A DNA stretch of 64,000 bases from assembly GCA_035629025.1 (NCBI GenBank), contig DASPIU010000037.1:14683-78682 (forward strand), written 5' to 3'. Below are positions 55,990 through 64,000 of the stretch, piece by piece. Positions within the stretch are counted from its first letter, which is position 1, and each line of letters opens with the position of its first letter. The position numbers and the translations under genes are program-made. The notes beneath the pieces were generated by a model, which was not told the DNA's origin, searched no databases, and was given only the letters and a program-made list of their open reading frames with translations. The DNA comes from Stenotrophomonas_A sp035629025. GTDB taxonomy: Bacteria; Pseudomonadota; Gammaproteobacteria; Xanthomonadales; Xanthomonadaceae.

Positions 55990-57405
55990 ATGAACATCCG
56001 CAAAGCATCGCTGGTTCGCCGGCCGTTGGCGGCTGCGCTGTTCGTGGCCCTGCTCGCCCCTGGGGCGGCCTGGGCGCAGACGGCACGCGAAAAAGCACTT
56101 GAAGCACGCGTGGCACAGCTGGAGCAGCAAGTGCAGTTGCTGCTGCAGTCGCAACAGCAACAGCAGGGCCAGCTGACCCAGGCCCAGACCCAGATCAGCG
56201 AAGTGCAGACGGCGCAGGCCGCGGCCGCCAATCCGCCGCCACCCAAGCCGGGGGCGCCGGCGCCGATCCAGAAGACCGCCATTTCCGCTGGCGCCGGCCC
56301 CAATACGCGCTTTACCTACGGCGGCTTCATCAAGCTTGATGCCTCGGTCACCAGCACCAACGATGGCGACATTCCCGATGGCACCGTCGGGCGGCTGTTC
56401 TACGTGCCCAAGACCATCCCGGTCGGCGGCGGCCGCACCCGCGAAGGCGGCGCGGACACCGACATGGGCGCGCAGTTCTCGCGCTTCTGGTTCGCGACCG
56501 ACACCGACCTGGACAGCGGCAACAAGCTCAAGAGCTACCTGGAGTTCGACCTGTTCGGCGGCGGCAGCACCGCCTTCACCGGCAACGAGCTGGCGACCAA
56601 CACCTACAGCCTGACCCTGCGCCAGGCCTATGTGCAGTGGAACAACTGGCTGGCCGGCCAGGCCTGGACCAACTTCCAGGACACCGCGGCATTGCCCGAC
56701 ACGGTCGACTTCCTCGGCCCCACCGAAGGCACGGTATTCGTGCGCCAGGCCCAGGTTCGCTATACCAAGGGCCCCTGGTCGTTCTCGGTGGAAAACCCGG
56801 AAACGGCCATCACCCCGTTCAACGGCAACATGGCGCAGATCCAGAGCGACGACGGCGCCGTGCCGGACTTCACCGTGCGCTACAACCCGAAGGGCGAGTG
56901 GGGCCACTTCTCCGTCGCCGGCCTGGTGCGCCAGCTCAAGTACCAGAACGGCCCGGCCAACGTGAACTCCGACAAGGTCGGCTGGGGTTTGAGCCTGTCC
57001 GGCAAGTGGAACGTGGGCAAGGATGACGACATCCGCTACATGGTCACCGGCGGCGAAGGCATCGGCCGCTACATCGGCCTGGCCCTCAACAACGACGCAG
57101 CGCTCGACGCCACAGGCGAGCTGGACAACATCGGCGTGATCGCCGGCTTCGTCGGCTGGCGCCATGCGTTCTCGTCGAAGCTGCGCGGCAACGTGTTCTA
57201 TTCGCGCGCCGAGTATGACAACCCGACCGACCTGACCGGCCTGGGCATCACCAAGTCGGCGCAGTCCGCGCACGTCAACCTCATCTATTCGCCGCTGCCG
57301 AAGCTGGACCTGGGCGCCGAGTACATCTGGGGCCAGCGTGAAATCGAAAGTGGCGACCGCGGCGAGCTGAACCGCCTGCAGACCCACGTCAAATACACCT
57401 TCTGA
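55990..57405 (+). CDS. DcaP-family trimeric outer-membrane porin
   Basis: A 471-residue precursor with signal ending AWAQ. A Gln-rich coiled coil (about residues 31-75, 'LEARVAQLEQQVQLLLQSQQ') projects into the periplasm, followed by a Pro-rich linker and a beta-barrel starting 'RFTYGGFIKLDASVTST' and ending HVKYTF. This plan is typical of DcaP-like porins, which pass carboxylates and other anions. It is followed 11 nt later by an MHS-family transporter, suggesting an outer plus inner membrane uptake route for an organic acid, with acsA divergent upstream. Confidence 0.88.
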   Translation: MNIRKASLVRRPLAAALFVALLAPGAAWAQTAREKALEARVAQLEQQVQLLLQSQQQQQGQLTQAQTQISEVQTAQAAAANPPPPKPGAPAPIQKTAISAGAGPNTRFTYGGFIKLDASVTSTNDGDIPDGTVGRLFYVPKTIPVGGGRTREGGADTDMGAQFSRFWFATDTDLDSGNKLKSYLEFDLFGGGSTAFTGNELATNTYSLTLRQAYVQWNNWLAGQAWTNFQDTAALPDTVDFLGPTEGTVFVRQAQVRYTKGPWSFSVENPETAITPFNGNMAQIQSDDGAVPDFTVRYNPKGEWGHFSVAGLVRQLKYQNGPANVNSDKVGWGLSLSGKWNVGKDDDIRYMVTGGEGIGRYIGLALNNDAALDATGELDNIGVIAGFVGWRHAFSSKLRGNVFYSRAEYDNPTDLTGLGITKSAQSAHVNLIYSPLPKLDLGAEYIWGQREIESGDRGELNRLQTHVKYTF

Positions 57406-57416
57406 GGAAAGCCGGA

Positions 57417-59078
57417 ATGTCCAGCACACCCATCAACACCAGCCACAAGGCCGTGCTTACCGGCGGGCACAAGAAAGTCATCTTTGCCTCCAGCCTCGGC
57501 ACCGTCTTTGAGTGGTACGACTTCTATCTGTACGGCTCACTGGCGGCGATCATCGCCAAGCAGTTCTTCAGCGGCGTCAATGAAACCACCGGCTTCATCT
57601 TCGCGCTGCTGGCCTTTGCCGCGGGCTTTGCGGTGCGTCCGTTCGGCGCGGCGTTCTTTGGCAGCCTGGGCGATCGCATCGGCCGCAAGTACACGTTCCT
57701 GGTCACGATCCTGATCATGGGCATGTCCACCTTCGTGGTTGGCATCCTGCCCAACTACGAAAGCATCGGCCTGGCCGCGCCGGTGATCCTGATCATCCTG
57801 CGCCTGTTGCAGGGCCTGGCCCTGGGTGGCGAATACGGTGGCGCGGCCACCTACGTGGCCGAACATGCGCCGGACGGCAAGCGCGGCCTGTACACCAGCT
57901 TCATCCAGACCACCGCCACGCTTGGCCTGTTCCTGTCGCTGCTGGTGATCCTGGGCACCCGTCTGGGCCTGGGTACCGAGGCGTTCGAGGCCTGGGGCTG
58001 GCGCATTCCGTTCCTGGTGTCGATCGTGCTGCTCGGCGTGTCGGTGTGGATTCGCATGCAGCTGAGCGAGTCGCCGTTGTTCCAGCAGATGAAGTCCGAG
58101 GGCAAGGGTTCCAAGACCCCGTTCCGCGACAGCCTCAAGGGCGGCAACCTCAAGCTGATGCTGCTGGTACTGCTCGGCGCCACCGCCGGTCAGGCCGTGG
58201 TCTGGTACGGCGGCCAGTTCTACTCGCTGTTCTTCCTGACCCAGGCATTGAAGGTCGACGGCACCACCGCCAACCTGCTGATCGCTGGTGCGCTGGCGCT
58301 GGCCACGCCGTTCTTCGTGTTCTTTGGCTGGCTGTCGGACAAGATCGGCCGCAAGAAGATCATCCTCGCTGGCTGCCTGCTGGCCGCGGTGACCTACTTC
58401 CCGATCTTCAAGGGCCTGACCCACTTCGCCAACCCGGGCATCGAGGAAGCACGTGCCAAGTCGCCGGCCCTGGTCATCGCTGATCCGGCCACCTGCAGCT
58501 TCCAGTTCGATCCGGCCGGCGTGCGCAAGTTCACCAGCTCCTGCGACGTGGCCACCGCCGCGCTGACCAAGGCTGGCGTGCCGTACGAAGTGCAGCCGGC
58601 CGCGCCGGGCTCGCTGGCGCAGATCAACGTGGGGGGTACCTCGCTGACTTCCTACGAGGCCACCGGCCTGGGCAAGGATGAAGCCAAGGCCAAGGGCGCC
58701 GAGTTCGGCAAGGAACTGAAGGGCGCCCTGACCACTGCCGGCTACCCGGAAAAGGCCGACCCGGCGCGCATCAATATCCCGATGACCCTGCTGCTGCTGT
58801 GGATCCTGGTGATCTACGTGACCATGGTCTACGGCCCGATCGCCGCCTACCTGGTCGAGCTGTTCCCGACCCGCATCCGCTACACCTCGATGTCGCTGCC
58901 GTACCACATCGGCAACGGCTGGTTCGGCGGCTTCCTGCCGGCGATCTCCTTCGGCCTGGTGGCGGGCAGCGGCAACATGTACATGGGCCTGTGGTATCCG
59001 ATCGCGGTGGCCGTGTTGACGCTGATCATCGGCACCTTGTTCCTGCGCGAAACCAAGGACGTGAACATCAGCGCATAA
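57417..59078 (+). CDS. MHS-family MFS transporter with large periplasmic insertion
   Basis: Inner-membrane metabolite:H+ symporter of 553 residues, against about 430-450 for usual MHS members (ProP, KgtP, ShiA). Signatures are 'ASSLGTVFEWYDFYLYGSLAAIIAKQFF', 'RPFGAAFFGSLGDRIGRKYTFL', 'LRLLQGLALGGEYGGAATYVAEHAP' and 'GWLSDKIGRKK'. The extra length is an insertion of about 115 residues (335-450) after the helix following DKIGRKK, hence on the periplasmic side, with cysteines 360 and 376 that could form a disulfide. Substrate unknown; a short-chain carboxylate such as acetate is suggested by acsA and the CrbSR-like genes. Ends in a strong terminator. Confidence 0.85.
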   Translation: MSSTPINTSHKAVLTGGHKKVIFASSLGTVFEWYDFYLYGSLAAIIAKQFFSGVNETTGFIFALLAFAAGFAVRPFGAAFFGSLGDRIGRKYTFLVTILIMGMSTFVVGILPNYESIGLAAPVILIILRLLQGLALGGEYGGAATYVAEHAPDGKRGLYTSFIQTTATLGLFLSLLVILGTRLGLGTEAFEAWGWRIPFLVSIVLLGVSVWIRMQLSESPLFQQMKSEGKGSKTPFRDSLKGGNLKLMLLVLLGATAGQAVVWYGGQFYSLFFLTQALKVDGTTANLLIAGALALATPFFVFFGWLSDKIGRKKIILAGCLLAAVTYFPIFKGLTHFANPGIEEARAKSPALVIADPATCSFQFDPAGVRKFTSSCDVATAALTKAGVPYEVQPAAPGSLAQINVGGTSLTSYEATGLGKDEAKAKGAEFGKELKGALTTAGYPEKADPARINIPMTLLLLWILVIYVTMVYGPIAAYLVELFPTRIRYTSMSLPYHIGNGWFGGFLPAISFGLVAGSGNMYMGLWYPIAVAVLTLIIGTLFLRETKDVNISA

Positions 59079-59120
59079 CGATCTCCCCCCCGGGCCGGCG
59101 TGCGCGCCGGCCCTGTTTCT

Positions 59121-59150
59121 GGCGCCGGCCCTGGCCGGCGCCTTTTTTTT
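59121..59150 (+). terminator. Intrinsic terminator of the porin-transporter operon
   Basis: GGCGCCGGCC (59121-59130) pairs with GGCCGGCGCC (59133-59142), tight loop, followed directly by eight T residues. It lies 42 nt after the transporter stop. Confidence 0.92.
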
Positions 59151-59208
59151 GCCGGCGTGGGCGACGCAGCAGCGCGGGCGGCCTCACCGGTCGCGATATA
59201 TTCGCCCG

Positions 59209-60624
59209 ATGACTTCTTCCCACACTGCGGCCACGCTCTCCGCCACCTTGGCCGGCCTGCGCCTGGCCTGGCAGCGGCAACGGCCTGGCTTGCCGCAGCG
59301 CCGCGCGGATCTGCAGCGGCTGCGTGCCGCGTTCAAGCAACAGCTGCCGGCGATGGCGCAGGCGATTGCCGCCGACTTCGGCCATCGCTCGCACCACGAG
59401 TCGCTGCTGGCCGACGGCATGGCCGTGCTCGGCGAGATCGACCACCTGCTGCGGCACCTGCGCCGCTGGAGCCGGCCGCGCCGCGTGGGCGCGGGCTGGC
59501 GCCTGTGGCCCGCGCGGGCCGAAGTGCGGCCGGTGCCGTTGGGCGTGGTCGGGGTGATTGCGCCCTGGAACTACCCGGTCAATCTCGCCCTGGTGCCGCT
59601 GGCCACGGCGATCGCGGCCGGCAACCACGTGTTACTGAAGCCCTCCGAGCACGCGCCACACAGCGCGGCGTTCCTGCGCCGGCTCATTGCCGAGGCCTTC
59701 CCGGCCGATCGCGTGGCCGTGGTGGAAGGCGACGCCGAAGTGGCTGCCGCCTTCGCGGCGCTGCCACTGGACCACCTGGTGTTCACCGGCTCCACCGCGG
59801 TAGGCCGCAAGGTGATGGCGGCGGCGGCGGCAAACCTGACCCCACTGACCCTGGAGCTGGGCGGCAAGTCACCGGCTCTGGTCTGCCCCGGCTATCCGCT
59901 GCAGCGCGCGGCAGCGCGGGTGGTGACCGGCAAATGGTTCAACGCGGGGCAGACCTGCATCGCACCGGACTATCTGCTCGCACCGCAGGGCGACGTAGCG
60001 ACGCTGGTCGAAGCACTGCGCGCGCAGGTGCGGGAGCGCTATGGCGACTTCAGCGGCGAGCTGACCGACTACACCCGCATCGTCAACGCCGGCCAGTACG
60101 CACGCCTGCGCGGTTGGCTGGACGAAGCACGCGCGCGCGGCGCGCAGGTGATCGAGCTGGCTACTGTGGATCGGGCACGTGCGGACGCCGAGCGCCTGAT
60201 TCCACCCACCCTGGTTCTGGACCCACCCGAAGACCTGGCGCTGATGCGTGAGGAAATCTTCGGACCGGTCCTGCCGGTGCTGGGCTACCGCATGCTGGAA
60301 GACGCCATTGCCGCGATCACCGCGCGCGAGCGGCCGCTGGCGCTGTATCCGTTCGCATTGGAGCGCGCGCAGGTCGAGCGCATCCTGGCTGGCACGGTGG
60401 CCGGTGGCGTCACCGTCAATGACACCTTGCTGCACTTCGCCGCCAATGGCCTGCCGTTTGGCGGCGTGGGTGCCAGCGGCATGGGTGCATATCACGGCCG
60501 GGCGGGCTTCGACGCGCTGAGCAAGCAGCTGCCGATCCTGTGGCAGCGGCAGCGTTCGGCCACCGACCTGCTCAAGCCGCCGTATGCGCGCATTGACCGG
60601 CTGGTGCGCTGGCTGTTGCGTTGA
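59209..60624 (+). CDS. Aldehyde dehydrogenase, coniferyl-aldehyde-dehydrogenase-like
   Basis: NAD(P)+-dependent oxidation of an aldehyde to its acid. The 471 residues fit the short ALDH class that includes coniferyl aldehyde dehydrogenases and class 3 fatty-aldehyde enzymes. 'PLGVVGVIAPWNYPVNLALVPLATAIAAGN' is the cofactor entry, the general base is Glu216 in LELGGKS and the nucleophile Cys250 is in FNAGQTCIAPDYLL. 'EEIFGPVLPVLGY' and 'NDTLLHFAANGLPFGGVGASGMG' complete the family set. The ATG at 59209 begins 'MTSSHTAATL'; upstream in-frame sequence lacks family similarity. True substrate unknown. Confidence 0.9.
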   Translation: MTSSHTAATLSATLAGLRLAWQRQRPGLPQRRADLQRLRAAFKQQLPAMAQAIAADFGHRSHHESLLADGMAVLGEIDHLLRHLRRWSRPRRVGAGWRLWPARAEVRPVPLGVVGVIAPWNYPVNLALVPLATAIAAGNHVLLKPSEHAPHSAAFLRRLIAEAFPADRVAVVEGDAEVAAAFAALPLDHLVFTGSTAVGRKVMAAAAANLTPLTLELGGKSPALVCPGYPLQRAAARVVTGKWFNAGQTCIAPDYLLAPQGDVATLVEALRAQVRERYGDFSGELTDYTRIVNAGQYARLRGWLDEARARGAQVIELATVDRARADAERLIPPTLVLDPPEDLALMREEIFGPVLPVLGYRMLEDAIAAITARERPLALYPFALERAQVERILAGTVAGGVTVNDTLLHFAANGLPFGGVGASGMGAYHGRAGFDALSKQLPILWQRQRSATDLLKPPYARIDRLVRWLLR

Positions 60625-60654
60625 AGTGTGTCGGGGCGGCCGTTCGGGTGGCAA

Positions 60655-61017
60655 TCAATCGCCTGCGGGCGGTTCCCACAACTCGATCTGCAAGCCTTCC
60701 GGGTCCTGGATGCGGGCGAAGCGCCCGGTCTCCGGGCTGTCCCATTCGGCGCGGGTCTCGGCGGTGATGCCACTGTCACCCAACTTCGCCAGCAGCCCGT
60801 CGAGATCGCGCACGCGCAGGTTGAGCATCCACTGGCGTTCGGCGGGGAAGTAGTCGGTATCGGCCTGGAACGGCATGAACACCGTGGGGCCGGACTGTTG
60901 CTGCCAGTACCAGTCGCTGTCGCCCGGACCTATGCCGAGGTGTTCGCGATACCAGGCCTGCAAGGCTTTCGGATCACGCGCCCGGAAGAACAGGCCGCCT
61001 ACGCCGGTGACATGCAT
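60655..61017 (-). CDS. VOC (glyoxalase/bleomycin-resistance fold) family protein
   Basis: A 120-residue single VOC domain: 'VTGVGGLFFRARDPKALQAWYREHLGI' starts the first beta-alpha-beta unit and 'ETGRFARIQDPEGLQIELWEPP' ends the second. The terminal Glu in QIELW is a likely metal ligand; the first-unit ligand is less clear, because Gly-Gly-Leu replaces the usual His. Substrate unknown; such proteins include isomerases, dioxygenases and thiol-dependent detoxifying enzymes. Confidence 0.87.
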   Translation of the reverse strand: MHVTGVGGLFFRARDPKALQAWYREHLGIGPGDSDWYWQQQSGPTVFMPFQADTDYFPAERQWMLNLRVRDLDGLLAKLGDSGITAETRAEWDSPETGRFARIQDPEGLQIELWEPPAGD

Positions 61018-61101
61018 GGCCGTGCATCCGTCTGAAGGTGGCAGGGAGGATAGCGCTGCTGTGGTTGGGTACCAATAGCGTGCGTATCGGGTTGCGCAGC
61101 T

Positions 61102-61974
61102 TCAATCCTTCAGGCCCAGCGCGCGCAGCCACGCGTCCAACTGACCGAAGGCATCCTGCTGCCACTGTTCCGGCGTTCGGCCTTCCAGCACCCTGGTTTC
61201 CTGCACGAACAGGCGAACACTGGTGGGGCCATAGCTCCCCACGCTCTCGAACTTTTCCGCGATGAAACGATAGCCAGCTTTGCCGCTCCTGTGTTCCAGT
61301 ACTGGCCGGCATGCTTCGGCCAGCTCCCTGATACCACCTGGATAGTTTCGGACGCAGTAGTAGATGTCGTAGGCATCTTTCTGCTTGTGCCGATGCGCGA
61401 TGGCATGCCCTTTCATCGCCAGCAATGCCGGGATGGAACACACCGCGATCTCGACGCGATTCGTTCCGCCGGCAGGCATCGATCCGGACACCGCCACCAT
61501 TTCGTAAAAGTGGGTTGCCAGGTCTGCGCCATCTGCTCGCTGTACCGCGAAGTCCTCGACCAGGGGCGGCGTGTTCTTCACGATTTCCGCATCGCGTGGC
61601 ATCAGGAAATCGACGATCACATCAATGGGTGTACCACCATCGTTGGCGGGAATCTGCCGCACCAGCTGAAATCGACGTAGCGCCTTGCGCTGCTCGTAAC
61701 CGTGCCCCATCAGTTCATGGATGAGGGTTGCGTATTCGCCATCACCCAACGCCTCGGCGTCCAGGCCCAGATCCAGGTCAAGCGTGCCGACATGGGGCAT
61801 GTCCCCATTGTCGAGCAACAGCCAGGGCACTGCGCCACCGATTATCGCGAACTTCCCCTTGAAGCTGCCGAGAATCTGGCCGATCTCGACCAGTACGGTT
61901 CTTACGGCCGTGGTCGTGCGGTCATCGTAATCGGCAGCGGATTGCGGTTCCTGGGGAATCAGTCTTTCTGCCAC
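61102..61974 (-). CDS. AbiEii-like nucleotidyltransferase toxin (type IV toxin-antitoxin)
   Basis: A 290-residue nucleotidyltransferase-fold protein. The catalytic pattern is present: GG at 46-47 (AIIGGAVPWLL), the metal Asp pair 66 and 68 in TLDLDLGLD, a third acidic strand 'PIDVIVDFL', and the AbiEii-type 'HKQKDAYDIYYCVRNY' near residue 200. AbiEii enzymes are thought to disable tRNA or other targets by transferring nucleotides. The gene starts inside the 3' end of the AbiEi-like gene (16-nt overlap), the normal antitoxin-first order. Its base composition is visibly lower in GC than its neighbours, suggesting transfer. Confidence 0.78.
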   Translation of the reverse strand: MAERLIPQEPQSAADYDDRTTTAVRTVLVEIGQILGSFKGKFAIIGGAVPWLLLDNGDMPHVGTLDLDLGLDAEALGDGEYATLIHELMGHGYEQRKALRRFQLVRQIPANDGGTPIDVIVDFLMPRDAEIVKNTPPLVEDFAVQRADGADLATHFYEMVAVSGSMPAGGTNRVEIAVCSIPALLAMKGHAIAHRHKQKDAYDIYYCVRNYPGGIRELAEACRPVLEHRSGKAGYRFIAEKFESVGSYGPTSVRLFVQETRVLEGRTPEQWQQDAFGQLDAWLRALGLKD

Positions 61975-63023
61975 GCCAGCATTTCCTTTCGCAGATGGTT
62001 CGCCGCTTCCATGCCGCGCTCGCCGGAGATGACCAGATCCAGATAGGTCTGTACCGGACTGGTGCAGGCCACGCCGGGCGCAGGTTCGATTGAGTCGCGG
62101 AACAGGCCCTCATTATCGGGCAAGGTCACCACCACATTCTGGCCTTTCGAGGCAGTAGTGAGATCCATCGCCGCCTGGAGCCGCTCCAGGCCCCGGGTAT
62201 CCGCATATATGTAATACGTGCCCGTGCGCGCATACGGTGCCAGCCACTGCGCCGCGGAGTAGGAAGCCAGCATCGCTTGCCCATCTTCGCTGCCGACGTG
62301 CAGGACTGGGCGTACTGCCGCCTCCAGCGCAGCGCCATGCAGCGTCGTGTAGAAGTTCATCTGTCTCCCGGCAGGGGCCCGGTACGCGTTCGCCCACTCA
62401 TCGAGCAAGGCATCGGGGCTGGAGAGATAAATTCCGTCGTCGTTGGCAAGCGCCCATTCGCGATCAAGCAGCCGTTTGCGCACATTGCTGACGTGGCCGA
62501 CGCTGACGCCAGCGGCGGCGGCCAGCTCGGTTACGCGCCAGGCGCGATCCGGATCGCGAAGCAGAATGCGAAGCACCTGCGCGGATTTTGGCGTGAACAA
62601 CGATCCGAGTTCGCGCCGTTCCCTTGCTGGCCTGCCCGGGATCTGGCGGTCGATGTAGATGCCGTCGAACGACAGATGGGCGTTGCCGATGAAGTCGAGG
62701 AAGCCGGCGCCCGCCTGGCGACACAGGTTTTGCGCCTGAGGTGACAGGTACGGGGCGATGACCATCGGCAGCTTGGTCTGGTCGTCCCGGCCCGTATGGC
62801 TGCGCAACTGCAAAAGAGCGGCGCGGACATAGCGTGGCTGGCCGCTGGATTTCACTTCGCAAACCAGCGTCCGCAGTTGGCCCGCTGCTTCGATACGGAC
62901 CAGAACATCCGCCGTCTCGGCCGCACTCGTATTTTGAGGCTCGATGCCAAGCACCGTGATTGCGGGAACGGCCCGCAGGAGCGCTCCGAGTGCTTCGACG
63001 GCGTGCGATTCAGTGTCTTTCAC
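61959..63023 (-). CDS. AbiEi-like antitoxin with winged helix and nuclease-like N-terminus
   Basis: A 354-residue protein. Its N-terminal part (about 1-125) has an Asp39-X16-Glu56-Val-Lys58 pattern (DVLVRI ... CEVKSSG) resembling the PD-(D/E)XK core, and may be an inactive or active nuclease-like fold. A helix-turn-helix follows at about 147-195 ('VTELAAAAGVSVGHVSNVRKRLLDR'), as in AbiEi antitoxins that repress their own promoter. The C-terminal domain includes 'TSPVQTYLDLVISGERGMEAANHLRKEML', similar to AbiEi family ends. GTG start at 63023. The promoter has paired inverted repeats. Lower GC than its neighbours. It could alternatively belong to a wider transcriptional-regulator family. Confidence 0.72.
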   Translation of the reverse strand: MKDTESHAVEALGALLRAVPAITVLGIEPQNTSAAETADVLVRIEAAGQLRTLVCEVKSSGQPRYVRAALLQLRSHTGRDDQTKLPMVIAPYLSPQAQNLCRQAGAGFLDFIGNAHLSFDGIYIDRQIPGRPARERRELGSLFTPKSAQVLRILLRDPDRAWRVTELAAAAGVSVGHVSNVRKRLLDREWALANDDGIYLSSPDALLDEWANAYRAPAGRQMNFYTTLHGAALEAAVRPVLHVGSEDGQAMLASYSAAQWLAPYARTGTYYIYADTRGLERLQAAMDLTTASKGQNVVVTLPDNEGLFRDSIEPAPGVACTSPVQTYLDLVISGERGMEAANHLRKEMLAWQKD

Positions 63024-63035
63024 TCGCTCGGCCTA

Positions 63036-63118
63036 TTTCAGCATTTGTTGAAAATAGCACTTTGGGTGAACGGGTCAAGTGAGTTCACTCCAACGGCGCG
63101 TTTCAGCGAGTGCTGAAA
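63036..63118. promoter_or_regulatory. Promoter of the toxin-antitoxin pair with two operator repeats
   Basis: The minus-strand promoter is TTGACC (complement of 63073-63078) and TATTTT (complement of 63051-63056), 16-nt spacing. Two inverted repeats flank it: TTTCAGC-ATTT-GTTGAAA at 63036-63053, overlapping the -10 box, and TTTCAGC-GAGT-GCTGAAA at 63101-63118, upstream of the -35. They are 65 nt apart, about six helical turns. The AbiEi family is known to bind paired repeats at its promoter. A further small palindrome, AGTGA-GT-TCACT, lies at 63078-63089. The second repeat also lies just before a TATAGT (63125-63130) facing xthA. Confidence 0.65.
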
Positions 63119-63228
63119 ACGGGCTATAGTCTGAAATCTACCGCCGCCGCCGTGCGGGCATCTGCCGAGCGTCACGACTTCCGAGGTTTGGATCCTTGGA
63201 AAGGCAATACATTCAAAAGGTTGCAAGA

Positions 63229-63999
63229 ATGAAAATCGCCTCCTGGAACGTCAATTCCCTCAACGTCAGGCTGCCGCACCTGCAGCAGTGGCTGGGCAGC
63301 GCTGCTCCGGACATCGTCGGCATCCAGGAAACCAAGCTGGAAGACCACAAGTTCCCTGATGGCGAACTGGCCGGCCTCGGCTACCGCAGTGTGTTTGCTG
63401 GCCAGAAGACCTACAACGGCGTGGCGATCCTGTCGCGGGAACCGGCGCAGGACGTGCAGATCGGCGTGCCGGGTCTGGAGGACGAGCAGAAGCGCGTGAT
63501 CGCCGCCACCATCGGTGATGTGCGCATCGTCAATCTGTATGTGGTCAACGGCCAGGACGTAGGCACCGACAAGTACGCCTACAAGCTGCGCTGGCTCGAA
63601 GCCGTGCACCACTGGCTCGCCGCCGAGTTGCAGCGCCACCCGAAGATGGTGGTGATGGGTGACTTCAACATCGCGCCCGACGAGCGCGACGTGCACGATC
63701 CGATGGTGTGGAGCGAGAACCACATCCTCACTTCCACCGCCGAGCGCGCTGGCCTGCGCAAGCTCGAAGCGCTGGGGCTGCACGACGCGTTCCGCCTGCA
63801 CAATGACGAAGCCGGCGTGTTCAGCTGGTGGGATTACCGAATGGCCGCGTTCCGCCGCAACCTGGGCTTGCGCATCGACCTGACCCTGGTATCCGACGCC
63901 TTGCGCGCGCAGGCCGTGGCCGCGGGCATCGACCGCGAACCGCGAACCTGGGACCGCCCCAGCGACCACGCGCCAGCGTGGGTGGAACTGGCCCGCTGA
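63229..63999 (+). CDS. xthA: Exodeoxyribonuclease III / AP endonuclease
   Basis: Base-excision repair nuclease that cuts at abasic sites and trims 3' ends. The 256 residues start 'MKIASWNVNSLNVRLPHLQQWL'. The metal Glu is in 'IVGIQETKLED', the catalytic Asp-Asn pair in 'VVMGDFNIAPDERD', and the final Asp-His in 'RPSDHAPAWVEL'. The ATG at 63229 has AAAGG 8 nt upstream; an in-frame TTG upstream is less likely. The stop is the last complete codon of the window. A TATAGT at 63125-63130 is its candidate -10. Confidence 0.96.
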   Translation: MKIASWNVNSLNVRLPHLQQWLGSAAPDIVGIQETKLEDHKFPDGELAGLGYRSVFAGQKTYNGVAILSREPAQDVQIGVPGLEDEQKRVIAATIGDVRIVNLYVVNGQDVGTDKYAYKLRWLEAVHHWLAAELQRHPKMVVMGDFNIAPDERDVHDPMVWSENHILTSTAERAGLRKLEALGLHDAFRLHNDEAGVFSWWDYRMAAFRRNLGLRIDLTLVSDALRAQAVAAGIDREPRTWDRPSDHAPAWVELAR

Positions 64000-64000
64000 A

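Overview
The window is GC-rich, densely coded DNA from a gammaproteobacterium of the Xanthomonadaceae (Pseudoxanthomonas, Stenotrophomonas, Lysobacter or a relative). The lineage call rests on the mix of genes: Oar-type TonB receptors, an S46 dipeptidyl peptidase, a cellobionic-acid-phosphorylase-like GH94 enzyme, OpgD, the DcaP porin, and repeated GTAG-type REP palindromes. It is mostly ordinary chromosome. No prophage, insertion sequence, CRISPR array, rRNA or tRNA was seen.

Layout. 1-10.3 kb: the 3' part of a Ser/Thr kinase gene, a secreted DUF4380-like protein, opgD, a Sel1-type protein, tdk, rep, a GNAT enzyme, a YceH protein, an e(P4) lipoprotein phosphatase and pyrF. 10.4-17.5 kb: two large paralogous Oar-like TonB receptors on the minus strand, each preceded by a LacI-type operator, with a likely unannotated plus-strand small RNA between them. 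17.5-26 kb: a lipoprotein, plsB, a YdcH-like protein, ttcA, rdgC, a YgjP-like metallopeptidase, an alpha/beta hydrolase and hemH. 26-32.3 kb: a SYLF protein, tatABC, a BPSS1780-type membrane protein, a class-I glutamine amidotransferase and a stand-alone GspE/PilB-type ATPase. 32.3-44 kb: glyQ-GST-glyS, tamA-tamB and an S46 peptidase.

The last third holds three functional modules. (1) 44.1-48.5 kb: gluconokinase diverges from a sugar symporter translationally coupled to a GH94 phosphorylase. Together these would import cellobionate, split it to glucose-1-phosphate and gluconate, and phosphorylate the gluconate. (2) 48.7-59.1 kb: a CrbS-like SLC5-fused hybrid kinase, a CrbR-like LuxR regulator, acsA, a DcaP porin and an MHS transporter form an acetate/carboxylate scavenging module. 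It is interrupted by mntP, which carries a yybP-ykoY manganese riboswitch and a MntR-like operator. (3) 61.1-63.2 kb: a lower-GC type IV (AbiE-like) toxin-antitoxin pair with a two-operator promoter, lodged next to xthA.

Most genes are in short operons joined by 4-nt ATGA/GTGA overlaps (pyrF, tatC, hemH/hydrolase, amidotransferase/ATPase, glyQ/GST/glyS, tamA/tamB, symporter/phosphorylase). REP pairs sit in 3' intergenic gaps.
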